From: Haloplasma contractile
GTDB taxonomy: Bacteria; Bacillota_I; Bacilli_A; Haloplasmatales; Haloplasmataceae
Assembly: GCA_016841945.1 (NCBI GenBank)
Contig: JAENYC010000024.1
Location: 1-54,367 of the forward strand
Reading direction: 5' to 3'
DNA length: 54,367 nucleotides
Positions 42,187 to 50,523 of the stretch are shown here, one piece after another; the first letter of the stretch is position 1, and every line of letters starts with the position of its first letter. The position numbers were made by a program, and so were the translations under genes. The notes beneath the pieces were generated by a model that saw only the letters and a list, made by a program, of their open reading frames with translations, was not told the origin of the DNA and did no database searches.

Positions 42187-43611
42187 ATGAGTAAGAAGTT
42201 GTTGATTTTTATTAGTTTAATATTTATTATTTTGATCCAACAATTGAATGTAGAAGCACAAGATACTAATAGAATCGTTTATATGTATAAAACAAAACAT
42301 CAAGAAATAGATTCAAAAATACAGGATTTAGAAGATAAAGGAATTTTGGTTGATAAAATCAATGTAGACCAACTCGACTACATGAGATACTATTATATCT
42401 ATCAAGAAGCTTATCAATTTCCAGATGATATGCAGTTTCCCATTGTATTATCAGGAAACGATTATTATATAGATGATGAAATCATACCTCATTTAGAAAC
42501 GATAGAGAATAATGCTTCAGTGCCCTTAAAAAGTATTGATCATATAGATATTAAAATGGTGATTTATTTTCATTCTGAGTTTTGTGGGACCTGTCATCAA
42601 TTAAAACCGATAATAGAAGATATCGAAGATGATGTCATCGTTGTTAAAATCGATGTTGATAAAGGAAATAATCTGCAACTATTATTTAGTTATGCTTATA
42701 ATTATGAATATTATGAAGATGTGTCTACACCGATGTTATTTTCAGGTGATAAAGTTTACCACGGTTATGATATAGAGGGAAAAGTAGAAGAAATCATTCA
42801 AAATGCTTCATCAAAATCTTTAGAAGATGTCAACTTAGACGATGCTGACTTTACAAAATACAAAGGTTTTCTTGGATTTTTACTTATTTTATTTGGTGGT
42901 TTAGTAGATGGTGTTAATCCATGTGCCATGGCGATGTTACTTCTATTCATAGGATTATTGCTTGGTACACAAGCAAGTCGCTCTACTTTAATTAGCGTAT
43001 CGATTGCTTATATATTGGGGCTATTTACTGCTTATTTTGCTTTAGGTGCCTTTTTAATGCATGTATTAGACAGCATTAAACCTTATGTAGATAATTTATC
43101 TTTATATATAAGTATTTTTGCGATTGCCTTTTCTATCTTCTTCTTTCTCTTTAATTTTTATGATTTCATCGTATCAAGAAAGAATGAATATGGTAAAATA
43201 AAGAATCAATTGCCTAAAGGGATACAAAAATTTAATAAAAAAATCATTAAACTATTTACGAGTCAAATTGAAAATAAGAGTGTATTTAAGGTCTATATGA
43301 TTTGTTTTGTATTAGGTGTTACAATTTCCCTTACAGAATTTTTATGTACAGGACAAGTTTATTTACCCATTTTACTTGCGATTAAGCAGACGAGTGGCTT
43401 TAGTGGTTTATGGTTAATTAAGTTATTTTTATATAATGTCATGTTTGTCTTACCCCTTATCATATTATCGATTATGGCCATTAAGGCGAGGTCTGCGATG
43501 GAAACTTCAAATGTGGTAAGGGAAAAGATGCATTGGATTAAATTAGCAACGAGTATTTTATTCTTATTTATCGCTATTTTCTTTACCTTAGATTTGTTAG
43601 GAGTGATTTAG
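42187..43611 (+). CDS. Secreted double thioredoxin-like domain fused to a CcdA/DsbD-type membrane module
   Basis: The 474-residue protein has a signal peptide (about 1-24). A first thioredoxin-like domain without cysteines (about 25-110) follows, then a second with SEFCGTCHQLKP (CxxC active site, about 115-215). The rest is a six-helix membrane part with NPCAMAMLLLFIGLLLG and EFLCTGQVYLPILLA, each carrying the single conserved Cys of CcdA/DsbD electron carriers. It should pass electrons from cytoplasmic thioredoxin through the membrane to its own outer thioredoxin domain and on to exported proteins. The Shine-Dalgarno TGGAGGA is good. A TATAAT lies at 42149. A small gene starts immediately after it. 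Confidence 0.9.
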   Translation: MSKKLLIFISLIFIILIQQLNVEAQDTNRIVYMYKTKHQEIDSKIQDLEDKGILVDKINVDQLDYMRYYYIYQEAYQFPDDMQFPIVLSGNDYYIDDEIIPHLETIENNASVPLKSIDHIDIKMVIYFHSEFCGTCHQLKPIIEDIEDDVIVVKIDVDKGNNLQLLFSYAYNYEYYEDVSTPMLFSGDKVYHGYDIEGKVEEIIQNASSKSLEDVNLDDADFTKYKGFLGFLLILFGGLVDGVNPCAMAMLLLFIGLLLGTQASRSTLISVSIAYILGLFTAYFALGAFLMHVLDSIKPYVDNLSLYISIFAIAFSIFFFLFNFYDFIVSRKNEYGKIKNQLPKGIQKFNKKIIKLFTSQIENKSVFKVYMICFVLGVTISLTEFLCTGQVYLPILLAIKQTSGFSGLWLIKLFLYNVMFVLPLIILSIMAIKARSAMETSNVVREKMHWIKLATSILFLFIAIFFTLDLLGVI

Positions 43612-43612
43612 A

Positions 43613-43900
43613 TTGAGTACAGTTCTGATCAAAAAGAATGATGAAATCATTTTTCAAGGAAAACTGTTAGATATTCCCATTAAAAATGAATATATCATTC
43701 AAAAAAGCATTGAGGTTTTTGATGATGATGATCCTTGTATTATTCATAAGTCCTATGTTGTGAAACAGTTTGTTGATGATTTAGTGACCCTTACGAATTT
43801 AAAGAATGAAAAACAAGTTCATCTCAATTTTTACCGAGATAAAATAGCGTATTTAGACTTTGAACTAGATGACTGCATTGTTTATTACGAGGATGAATGA
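43613..43900 (+). CDS. Small conserved-looking hypothetical protein
   Basis: The 95-residue acidic, soluble protein is made mainly of predicted strands (LIKKNDEIIFQGKLLDIPI, QVHLNFYRDKIAYLDFELDD). It has no signal peptide and one Cys pair separated by distance, so no metal motif. It starts at TTG 43613 with GGAGTGA 6 nt upstream, one base after the CcdA-fusion stop, and ends by overlapping the cysteine desulfurase start (TGATG). This tight fit argues that it is a real gene in a three-gene operon. The family is not recognised. Confidence 0.72.
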   Translation: MSTVLIKKNDEIIFQGKLLDIPIKNEYIIQKSIEVFDDDDPCIIHKSYVVKQFVDDLVTLTNLKNEKQVHLNFYRDKIAYLDFELDDCIVYYEDE

Positions 43901-45036
43901 TGAAACCCGTCTATTTTGATTATGCATCAACAACACATATTCGCAAAGAGGTTTATGATGAAATGATTCCTTATCTACAGAAGGAATATGGGAACCCATC
44001 ATCCCTTTATGATATGGGGATAAAAAATAAAAAAGTCATCAATCAATGCCGCAAAAGAATCGCAAAATTATTGAATGCGAAAAGTAGTGAAATATATTTT
44101 TGTTCTGGTGGTAGTGAGGCCAATAATTGGGCTTTAAAAGGAATCGCATTTAAACATACTAAGAAAAAAGAAATCATAACCACAAAGATTGAACATCATT
44201 CTGTGACACATAGTTGTGAATTTTTAGAAAGAATGGGTTATGATGTAAAGTATTTAGATGTTGATGATTTAGGTTTTATTGACTTTGGTCAACTAAAAAA
44301 TATAATTAGTTCTAATACATTAATGGTTTCAATTATAATGGCGAACAATGAAATCGGAACGATTCAAGATATTAAAAAAATAGGACAGTTATGTAAAGAC
44401 TGGGGGGTTATTTTTCATATCGATGCCATACAAGCAATGCCACATATTAAAATGGATGTCAAAAACTTACCTATAGATTTAATGTCAGTCTCAGCGCATA
44501 AATTCTATGGGCCAAAAGGAATTGGGTTTTTATATATACGCAACGGCATAGAAGTTGAAAATTTAATTCATGGAGGTGCTCAAGAAAAGGAAAAAAGAGC
44601 GGGTACAGAGAACGTTCCTTATATAGTAGGTATGACGAAGGCTTTAGAACTTGCTTATCAAGAGATGGATGAAGATGTTAAAAGAGAAAGAATGCTTGCA
44701 CAAAAACTATTTTCAATCTTAAAAGACAATATCAAGGATATAAAACTAAATGGTCCTGATATAGGCATTAATAGACTACCAGGAAATATAAATCTATCTT
44801 TTAAAGGAATTGATGGTAGTTTATTAAGTTTTGAACTCAATAAAGCAGGAATTTGTGTGTCAACAGGTAGTGCATGTAATTCAGGTTCGATTGAACCCAG
44901 TCATGTTTTACAAGCCATTAAGGTACCTAAAGAATATATTAATGGAACCATTAGAATTACATTAGGAAAAGAAACAACTTCAGATGATATTGATAAGATG
45001 TGTCAGTTTATCATAAACTATTATCACAATAAGTAA
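43900..45036 (+). CDS. Cysteine desulfurase (NifS/IscS-like)
   Basis: The 378-residue PLP enzyme takes sulfur from cysteine for Fe-S clusters or thiolated tRNA. Motifs: YFDYASTTHI at the start, GGSEANNWALKG, TTKIEHHSVTHS, HIDAIQAMPHI, VSAHKFYGPKG (PLP lysine) and STGSACNSGS (active-site Cys). It belongs to the shorter-loop NifS/IscS type. I start at 43900 because GAGG lies 7 nt upstream; the ATG at 43897 is also possible. It follows the small acidic protein with a TGATG overlap and lies downstream of the thiol-redox fusion, so sulfur and thiol chemistry are linked in one operon. No ThiI or MnmA gene follows. Confidence 0.95.
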   Translation: MKPVYFDYASTTHIRKEVYDEMIPYLQKEYGNPSSLYDMGIKNKKVINQCRKRIAKLLNAKSSEIYFCSGGSEANNWALKGIAFKHTKKKEIITTKIEHHSVTHSCEFLERMGYDVKYLDVDDLGFIDFGQLKNIISSNTLMVSIIMANNEIGTIQDIKKIGQLCKDWGVIFHIDAIQAMPHIKMDVKNLPIDLMSVSAHKFYGPKGIGFLYIRNGIEVENLIHGGAQEKEKRAGTENVPYIVGMTKALELAYQEMDEDVKRERMLAQKLFSILKDNIKDIKLNGPDIGINRLPGNINLSFKGIDGSLLSFELNKAGICVSTGSACNSGSIEPSHVLQAIKVPKEYINGTIRITLGKETTSDDIDKMCQFIINYYHNK

Positions 45037-45064
45037 AAAGCTCAAATCTTCATTTGAGTTTTTT
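45037..45064 (+). terminator. Intrinsic terminator
   Basis: CTCAAAT (45041-45047), loop CTTC, ATTTGAG (45052-45058), with A and T runs on the outer sides. Confidence 0.88.
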
Positions 45065-45100
45065 ATATGAAAAATATTTTCATTCTTTTTTTTAATTATA

Positions 45101-45129
45101 TTGACAATATTTGTAACATAAAATAGAAT
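45101..45129 (+). promoter_or_regulatory. Sigma-A-type promoter of the C26 amidase gene
   Basis: A consensus -35 TTGACA (45101-45106) and -10 TAGAAT (45124-45129) with a 17-nt spacer. Confidence 0.82.
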
Positions 45130-45158
45130 ATAATATGTGTGAGATAAAAGGAGGGTAT

Positions 45159-45872
45159 ATGACAATCGTAGGTGTTTCATCTTTGAATTATGAGATAGAC
45201 CACATTGTTAATAGTAGGCTACCCATGACCTACATTCACTCAATTAAAGAAGCAGGGGGGACGCCCCTCGTAATGCCTGTGATAAATGACGAAAAATATA
45301 TAGATGATGTATTGAATGTAATAGATGGTTTGATTATACCAGGTGGAGACGATATAAATCCTAAATATTTTAATGAAAAAAAGTCTCCTTTTACAAAAGG
45401 AATAGATGATTTATTAGATGCTTTTCAATTAAAACTAGTAGAGAAAGCACTTCAATTAGACATGCCAATGTTGTGTATTTGTCGTGGTCATCAAATATTA
45501 AATGTTTGTTTAAATGGAAGTATTTATCAAGATATTAGTGAGTATGAACAAGGGGAAGATGTTATTCACGATCAATTAAAACAGGGTTATACTTATCATG
45601 ATTTGGTTCATGAAGTGTACTTTAAAAAACATTCTATATTAGAAGCATTATATGGTGAAAAGATGATGACGAATAGTTTTCACCATCAAATACTAAAACG
45701 TTTAGGGTATGGATTAGAAGCCATTGGCCATACTCGTGATGGCGTAATAGAAGCCATGAGAAGTTTCAATCACTATTTTGTGATAAGTGTTCAATGGCAT
45801 CCAGAACGCAGTCCTTCTCAATTGCCTCTGTTTGAGTTATTTATTAATGCTTGTAAAAAAAGAAAAGAGTGA
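45159..45872 (+). CDS. Peptidase C26 family gamma-glutamyl-gamma-aminobutyrate hydrolase-like amidotransferase
   Basis: The 237-residue cytoplasmic class I glutamine amidotransferase-like enzyme has GLIIPGGDDINPKYF, the nucleophile elbow LCICRGHQILNV (Cys) and SVQWHPERSP (His and Glu). This is the PuuD/YvdE pattern: hydrolysis of gamma-glutamyl amide bonds, for example gamma-Glu-GABA. No polyamine genes are near, so the substrate is uncertain. The start follows AAAGGAGGG. The preceding in-frame ATG at 45135 lies within the likely transcript start and has no ribosome site. It has a near-consensus promoter and is followed after 7 nt by a GNAT gene, probably the same operon. Confidence 0.9.
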   Translation: MTIVGVSSLNYEIDHIVNSRLPMTYIHSIKEAGGTPLVMPVINDEKYIDDVLNVIDGLIIPGGDDINPKYFNEKKSPFTKGIDDLLDAFQLKLVEKALQLDMPMLCICRGHQILNVCLNGSIYQDISEYEQGEDVIHDQLKQGYTYHDLVHEVYFKKHSILEALYGEKMMTNSFHHQILKRLGYGLEAIGHTRDGVIEAMRSFNHYFVISVQWHPERSPSQLPLFELFINACKKRKE

Positions 45873-45879
45873 GGATCTA

Positions 45880-46359
45880 ATGTTTTATCGAATGGTAGAA
45901 ATGAACGAAGCATATGCTAAAAACATTACGAAGTGGCGTTATAAAGATCATTATTCAGTGTATAATTTTGAGGATAATGAAGAGACTTTAAATGAATTAT
46001 TAACACAAGAGTATTATGCGGTTTTGGATAAAAATAGTATGTTAATTGGATTTTTTTGTGTAAAGGAAGCAGCAATTGTTCCTTATGGGAAGAAATATCA
46101 TGTCTATGATGATGATAATTATCTAGATATTGGATTAGGAATTAAACCATCACTTGTTGGAAAAAGAAGAGGTTATCCATATTTACGGTTTGGATTAGAT
46201 TATTTTAAACAAAAATATAATACCAATCATTTCAGATTAACCGTTTTAGATTTCAATAAACGGGCGATTCATTTGTATCATAAGATAGGATTTAAAATTG
46301 AAAATTATTTTAAATCACAAAAAGATCATTATTTTTTGGTCATGACTTTAGTCGATTAG
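45880..46359 (+). CDS. GNAT family N-acetyltransferase
   Basis: The 159-residue cytoplasmic protein has YRMVEMNEAYAKNITKWRY at the N-terminus, DIGLGIKPSLVGKRRGYPYLRFG (acetyl-CoA loop variant) and the RAIHLYHKIGFKIENYF signature. The acceptor is unknown. It starts at ATG 45880 with GTGAGGA upstream, 7 nt after the C26 amidase stop, so the two are co-transcribed. A related GNAT lies at 24424. The stop overlaps a terminator stem. Confidence 0.85.
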   Translation: MFYRMVEMNEAYAKNITKWRYKDHYSVYNFEDNEETLNELLTQEYYAVLDKNSMLIGFFCVKEAAIVPYGKKYHVYDDDNYLDIGLGIKPSLVGKRRGYPYLRFGLDYFKQKYNTNHFRLTVLDFNKRAIHLYHKIGFKIENYFKSQKDHYFLVMTLVD

Positions 46360-46381
46360 GAGTTTTCAAACTCCTTTTTTT
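46358..46381 (+). terminator. Terminator overlapping the GNAT stop
   Basis: AGGAGTTT (46358-46365), loop TC, AAACTCCT (46368-46375), then T6. The TAG stop (46357-46359) enters the left arm. Confidence 0.88.
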
Positions 46382-46407
46382 GAATAACCAATGAAGGGAT
46401 TGTTTTT

Positions 46408-47340
46408 ATGGAACAGATGACAAATAGAGGAAAAGAAGCACAAAAAATTACCATAATTGGTATGGGTGTTAATTTTATACTTGCAGTGATAAAGTTTCTA
46501 GCAGGTTTATTTGGGGGAAGTGCAGCACTTGTTGCCGATGCGATTCATTCATTATCAGATTTTATCAGCGATATTGTTGTCATCATTGGTGTCAAAATCA
46601 CCTCTAAACCAGCGGATGAAGACCATAATTATGGTCATGGGAAAGTAGAGACTGTTTCAACCGTATTAATTGGTATATTTCTCATTGTGGTGAGTATATC
46701 TCTTTTAAGAAGTAGTGGACTAGCTATCTACCGTTTCTTTTTTAAAGGGGAGGAATTAACGGTCCCTAAGTTCTTTGTGTTATATATTGTGATTATATCG
46801 ATTATTTCAAAAGAAGCCTTATACCAGATGACAAAGATTGTTGGGAAGAAAATAAAGAATGATGCGGTCATCGCGAATGCTTGGCATCATAGAACAGATG
46901 CCCTATCTTCTGTTGCCGCCTTAATTGGGGTATTATTAGCCATTTTATTAGGAAAGGATTATGCAGTGTTTGACCCTATTGCATCTGTTGTTGTCAGTAT
47001 CCTAATTTTTAAAGTAGGGCTATCTATTATATTATCTAATATGAATCAATTAATCGATGCCGCTTTAAAAGAGGAAGAAGTACAAAAGTTAAAAGATATC
47101 CTTAAAAGCATATCAGATATTAAAGGTTATCATAAATTAAAAACGAGGAGATTAGGATATTATATATCCATTGATGTTCATATATTTGTTGAAAAGAATT
47201 TAAATGTTCTTAAATCACATGATATCGCAACGTTATTAGAAGATAAAATTTATCAAACATTTGGAAAAGAGACCATTATCAGTGTGCATGTTGAACCTTA
47301 TGACGATGACAAATCAAATGAATTGAATTATAGGGAATAG
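46408..47340 (+). CDS. Cation diffusion facilitator (CDF) family divalent metal transporter
   Basis: The 310-residue inner-membrane antiporter probably exports Zn2+, Mn2+ or Fe2+. It has six helices (about 14-210), the metal-site helices ALVADAIHSLSDFISD (helix 2, Asp and His/Asp) and WHHRTDALSS (helix 5, His and Asp), and the HNYGHGK loop after helix 2. The cytoplasmic C-terminal domain (about 215-300) has the usual dimer fold with VHVEP near the end. The ion cannot be fixed from sequence. The start has AAGGGA 8 nt upstream. A promoter for the next gene overlaps its 3' end. Confidence 0.93.
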   Translation: MEQMTNRGKEAQKITIIGMGVNFILAVIKFLAGLFGGSAALVADAIHSLSDFISDIVVIIGVKITSKPADEDHNYGHGKVETVSTVLIGIFLIVVSISLLRSSGLAIYRFFFKGEELTVPKFFVLYIVIISIISKEALYQMTKIVGKKIKNDAVIANAWHHRTDALSSVAALIGVLLAILLGKDYAVFDPIASVVVSILIFKVGLSIILSNMNQLIDAALKEEEVQKLKDILKSISDIKGYHKLKTRRLGYYISIDVHIFVEKNLNVLKSHDIATLLEDKIYQTFGKETIISVHVEPYDDDKSNELNYRE

Positions 47341-47351
47341 TTGACTATAAT
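47323..47351 (+). promoter_or_regulatory. Promoter of the HPt gene inside the CDF gene end
   Basis: TTGAAT (47323-47328) and TATAAT (47346-47351) with a 17-nt spacer. The -35 is within the last codons of the CDF gene. Confidence 0.72.
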
Positions 47352-47381
47352 ATTAGTAAATCATTGGAAGGAAGGGTTTAT

Positions 47382-47744
47382 ATGATTCATTATAAAAAGA
47401 GTTTGTTAGAGAGAGTTAATGTGGAAGAAGCATTAGAATTAATGGATGGATATGAACAAATTTATCAAAAAGTTGTTGAATCATTTTTGGATAATCAAAG
47501 TCATCTGATTGAAGAAGTTAGAGAAAATTATATAAGTAATAACTATGATGAAGCGAGAAGACTCGTTCATTCTTGTAAAGGGATTGCACCAAATCTTGGC
47601 GCTAAGAGTTTGCATGAAATTGCGAAGGATTTAGAATTAGCGATATTAAATAAGGATTTTAAGACAATTGATAAACTATTTCCGCAATTTAAACAAATAT
47701 TTAATCAAGTGATAAATGAACTAAAAACTATAACATTTGACTAG
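47382..47744 (+). CDS. Orphan histidine phosphotransfer (HPt) domain protein
   Basis: The 120-residue all-helical protein is a single HPt domain. ARRLVHSCKGIAPNLGA carries the phosphorylatable His with the family's HxxKG pattern. It would relay phosphate between response regulator domains of a multistep phosphorelay. No histidine kinase or response regulator is in the window. The start at 47382 follows AAGGAAGGG. The own promoter upstream and the YesL-like membrane gene 42 nt downstream suggest a two-gene transcript. Confidence 0.88.
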   Translation: MIHYKKSLLERVNVEEALELMDGYEQIYQKVVESFLDNQSHLIEEVRENYISNNYDEARRLVHSCKGIAPNLGAKSLHEIAKDLELAILNKDFKTIDKLFPQFKQIFNQVINELKTITFD

Positions 47745-47786
47745 GCCATGTTAAAATGAAAATACTATGAATAAAAGGTGATAATA

Positions 47787-48458
47787 ATGGATTTTGAAAG
47801 ATACGCAAACAGTAAAATATACGCATTCTTCGATGTATTATATAAGTTGATGGTGATTAATATCCTATGGTTTTTTTCAACGATTATAGGTTTTGGGATA
47901 TTAACCTTATTTCCTGCAACCGTTAGCTTATTTATACTCATTCATTCGATTATAAAAGAAAAAGAATTCCCACTGATTAAATCATTTTGGGCTGTATTTA
48001 AAAAAGAATACTTTAGAGCACAAAAAGTATTTCTTATATTTGGTTTAATCTCAATTGTTTTTTATTTTAATTTAAGAATATATTATGAACAAATCATTAA
48101 TCAAGCCAATTTTATTTCAAGCATTGGTTTTTGGATTACGATTTTATTAATATTTTTATTTTTATTAACTTTAACACAATTGTTTTTTATGTTTTTATAT
48201 TTTCCTGATTTTAAATTATTTAAAACGATAAAATATGCTTTCTTATTTGCGCTTGCTTTTCCATTTCGTTCTATTTTAATCTTATTAATTATGGGAATAG
48301 GTTTAATACTTTTGATGGTATTTCAAATTTTAATACCACTATCTTTTTTATTGCTTATATCAATGATTACATATTTGTCTATTAAGATAATGACACCTAA
48401 ATATGCGAAAATTTTAAAAGAAAAGGAAGCTTTAACTATCTATGACTATATTGATTAA
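47787..48458 (+). CDS. YesL-like (DUF624) membrane protein
   Basis: The 223-residue protein has five to six hydrophobic helices. It begins with YANSKIYAFFDVLYKLMVINILWFF, and LTLFPATVSLFILIHSIIKEKE and FWAVFKKEYFRAQKVF follow. This N-terminal pattern (a helix, then FPAT...) is the YesL/DUF624 signature, a family often next to sugar-uptake genes but of unknown function. No carbohydrate genes are close here. The start has AAAAGGTGA 6-7 nt upstream. It lies between the HPt gene and the rpsF promoter. Confidence 0.82.
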   Translation: MDFERYANSKIYAFFDVLYKLMVINILWFFSTIIGFGILTLFPATVSLFILIHSIIKEKEFPLIKSFWAVFKKEYFRAQKVFLIFGLISIVFYFNLRIYYEQIINQANFISSIGFWITILLIFLFLLTLTQLFFMFLYFPDFKLFKTIKYAFLFALAFPFRSILILLIMGIGLILLMVFQILIPLSFLLLISMITYLSIKIMTPKYAKILKEKEALTIYDYID

Positions 48459-48471
48459 TGTGTGATTTTTA

Positions 48472-48500
48472 TTTACAAATAGATATAATAATGATATAAT
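48472..48500 (+). promoter_or_regulatory. Promoter of the rpsF-ssb-rpsR operon
   Basis: TTTACA (48472-48477), 17 nt, then extended -10 TGATATAAT (48492-48500). The leader of about 75 nt before rpsF may carry S6:S18 autoregulation, but I could not draw a convincing structure by eye. Confidence 0.82.
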
Positions 48501-48583
48501 GTGTTGATGTGGGTAATACTAAATTTTGTATTATTCTTTCCTTGCTCATTAAATGGGCCATAGACCAAAAGGAGGTGTCAAAA

Positions 48584-48871
48584 ATGAGAAAATACGAGAT
48601 ATTGTTTATTATTCGTCCTAATTTAGAAGACGAAGAGAGAAAACAAGTGATTGAATATTTCACAAATGTTTTAACTAAACAAAAAGCAGAAATCATTAAG
48701 GTAGATAACTGGGGATTAAAGACCCTGGCTTATGAAATTAATGATTTTAAAAAAGGTCATTATGTGATATTAAATGTAAATGCTTCGATTGAAGCCATTG
48801 ACGAATTTGACCGCTTAGCTGGTATTAGTGAAGATATCATCCGTTATATCATCATTAAAGATGAAGAATAA
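48584..48871 (+). CDS. rpsF: 30S ribosomal protein bS6
   Basis: The 95-residue protein has the bS6 opening [20 protein letters not shown], the central [20 protein letters not shown] and the C-terminal [11 protein letters not shown]. It binds 16S rRNA together with bS18 in the small-subunit platform. The length is standard. The start follows AAAAGGAGGTG. It heads the rpsF-ssb-rpsR operon, 14 nt before ssb, the classical bacterial order. Confidence 0.98.
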   Translation: MRKYEILFIIRPNLEDEERKQVIEYFTNVLTKQKAEIIKVDNWGLKTLAYEINDFKKGHYVILNVNASIEAIDEFDRLAGISEDIIRYIIIKDEE

Positions 48872-48885
48872 AAGGATGTGAAGAC

Positions 48886-49395
48886 ATGTATAATAGAGTT
48901 ATTTTAATAGGAAGATTAACAAGGGACCCTGAAGTAAGGGCTACAACAAGTGGCGTATCAGTCGCGACTTTTACACTCGCGGTTAATAGAAGTTATGTTT
49001 CTCAAAGTGGTGAAAGAGAAGCGGATTTTATTAATTGTGTTTGTTTTCGAAAATTATCGGAAATAGTCGGTCGTTATGTCACGAAAGGTCAATTGATTAA
49101 TGTTGAAGGACGTTTACAAACTCGAACATATGATGCACAAGATGGTTCAAAACGTTATGTGACAGAAGTTTTATGTGATAATGTTGTCTTTTTAGAGTCA
49201 GCAAGAAGTCAAAATAATTCTAACAACAATAACAATAATTATTATCAGAAGCAACAATCAACTTTTAATGTTAATCAAGAACAACCTAAATTTAATCAAA
49301 ACAATCAAAATCAACAATCGAATACACAATCAAATGATAATTACTTTGATGATAATCCTGATGTTGATATATCCGAAGATGATTTACCATTCTAA
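48886..49395 (+). CDS. ssb: Single-stranded DNA-binding protein
   Basis: The 169-residue protein has an OB fold in residues 1-105 (MYNRVILIGRLTRDPEVR, FTLAVNR, DFINCVCFRKLSE, VEGRLQTRTYD). A disordered Asn/Gln-rich linker (about 108-150) follows, ending in the acidic DISEDDLPF tail that recruits replication and repair proteins. It coats single-stranded DNA as a tetramer. Sitting between rpsF and rpsR marks it as the essential housekeeping SSB. The start has AAAAGGATGTG upstream. Confidence 0.98.
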   Translation: MYNRVILIGRLTRDPEVRATTSGVSVATFTLAVNRSYVSQSGEREADFINCVCFRKLSEIVGRYVTKGQLINVEGRLQTRTYDAQDGSKRYVTEVLCDNVVFLESARSQNNSNNNNNNYYQKQQSTFNVNQEQPKFNQNNQNQQSNTQSNDNYFDDNPDVDISEDDLPF

Positions 49396-49412
49396 AAAGG
49401 AGGTAGTAAATA

Positions 49413-49688
49413 ATGGCTGAGAGATCACGTCGTAATTATCGATCAAGAGGTCGACGTCGTAAAGTTTGTAATTTTTGTATGAACAATAAGAATAGAAATA
49501 AAGATGCAAAACAAAGAAATGTTTCAATCGATTATAAAAATGCAGATTTATTAAAAAGATATATATCAGATAGAGGTAAGATTTTACCAAGACGTGTGAC
49601 AGGCACTTGTGCAAAACATCAACGTGAATTAACAACTGCGATTAAACGTGCAAGACATGTTGCATTAGTTCCTTATACAAAAGATTAA
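49413..49688 (+). CDS. rpsR: 30S ribosomal protein bS18
   Basis: The 91-residue basic protein has KVCNFC near residue 20, [35 protein letters not shown], and the C-terminal [11 protein letters not shown]. The CxxC plus TGTCAKH set is the zinc-binding variant of bS18. It pairs with bS6 on the 30S platform. AAAAAGGAGGT precedes the start. A terminator follows 5 nt after the stop. Confidence 0.98.
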   Translation: MAERSRRNYRSRGRRRKVCNFCMNNKNRNKDAKQRNVSIDYKNADLLKRYISDRGKILPRRVTGTCAKHQRELTTAIKRARHVALVPYTKD

Positions 49689-49693
49689 TGAGG

Positions 49694-49716
49694 ACTCCCA
49701 GATTGGGAGTTTTTTA
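49694..49716 (+). terminator. Terminator of the rpsF-ssb-rpsR operon
   Basis: ACTCCCA (49694-49700), loop GAT, TGGGAGT (49704-49710), then T5. Confidence 0.92.
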
Positions 49717-49797
49717 TTTGTTTTTCTTAAATTATCCTTTTATTGTTTAATAATTTAGTATAAAATAGAATTAATAAAGAATATAGGAGAAATTAGG

Positions 49798-50370
49798 ATG
49801 GGTTGTTATATCACAGTTGGTTTTGTATTTAGAACTGAAAAATTAAATAGGAAAGTAAAAATGCTTAATGACCTCATTGATAGTTTACCACTTCATGATT
49901 ATTCGGTACTTATTTGCACATATTATAAAGATAATCAATATATGGAAAAGAAAGTACTCTATCGCGATTTGATGGAGAAGGATTGTCAGTTAATCATGAA
50001 TTGTGAATATGGGAGTATTTTGTTCATGTGTGCTTTTTTAGGAGTTAAAAATCAGATGATGAAAATTACCTATTACAAAGAGAAGACACATTTTGGTTTT
50101 TTAATGGAGATATTTGAAGACCCTTTTAAGAAAAAAATAAATTATCATCAACTAGAAGATTCATTGCTTGATTATATTAAGGTGTGTTATGAGATTTTAT
50201 CCTTTGATTATGCGATTTGTGATAATGATGGAAAAATTGAGTTTTCACCTGATGATATATTTGATGAAGAGTTTCAGTACAATCTTTTAGTATTACCTAA
50301 TAAAAAAGGATTAGCGGTAAAAAAAGGTGATTACTTAATTGATGGTGAAACAAAAAGAGGGATTGAATAG
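49798..50370 (+). CDS. Hypothetical protein, possibly Imm64-like immunity protein
   Basis: The 190-residue soluble protein starts MGCYITVGFVFRTEKLNRKV and has a mixed alpha/beta pattern (YSVLICTYYKDNQYMEKKVLY, CEYGSILFMCAFLGVKNQMMKITYY, FGFLMEIFEDPF). The N-terminal strand and the YGSILF...FGFLMEI pattern remind me of Imm64, an immunity family of polymorphic toxin systems. This is a weak memory-based match. AGGAGA lies about 8 nt upstream. It stands alone with its own terminator between the bS18 and GdpP operons, where no gene is expected, suggesting a later insertion. Confidence 0.7.
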   Translation: MGCYITVGFVFRTEKLNRKVKMLNDLIDSLPLHDYSVLICTYYKDNQYMEKKVLYRDLMEKDCQLIMNCEYGSILFMCAFLGVKNQMMKITYYKEKTHFGFLMEIFEDPFKKKINYHQLEDSLLDYIKVCYEILSFDYAICDNDGKIEFSPDDIFDEEFQYNLLVLPNKKGLAVKKGDYLIDGETKRGIE

Positions 50371-50398
50371 AGACAACAGATTTTAATGTTGTCTTTTT
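50371..50398 (+). terminator. Intrinsic terminator
   Basis: AGACAACA (50371-50378) with TGTTGTCT (50387-50394), an 8-nt loop and a T-rich tail. It begins immediately after the stop codon. Confidence 0.9.
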
Positions 50399-50434
50399 AT
50401 GAAATGGGATATACTATATAAAGTATTCATTTAA

Positions 50435-50463
50435 TTGTTTTATTAAATAAAATATGCTATAAT
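50435..50463 (+). promoter_or_regulatory. Promoter of the gdpP-rplI-dnaB operon
   Basis: TTGTTT (50435-50440), 17 nt, extended -10 TGCTATAAT (50455-50463). The leader to gdpP is about 53 nt. Confidence 0.8.
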
Positions 50464-50523
50464 ATTGTGAATGAAAAGCAGAAGACAACTTTGTGGTAAA
50501 TACACGAAGAGGAGTTTTTTTTA

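Noticed and set aside
48501-48583. S6:S18-binding leader RNA before rpsF
   Set aside because: Known in other bacteria, but I could not find the conserved stem and CCG bulge by eye; a covariance-model search would decide.
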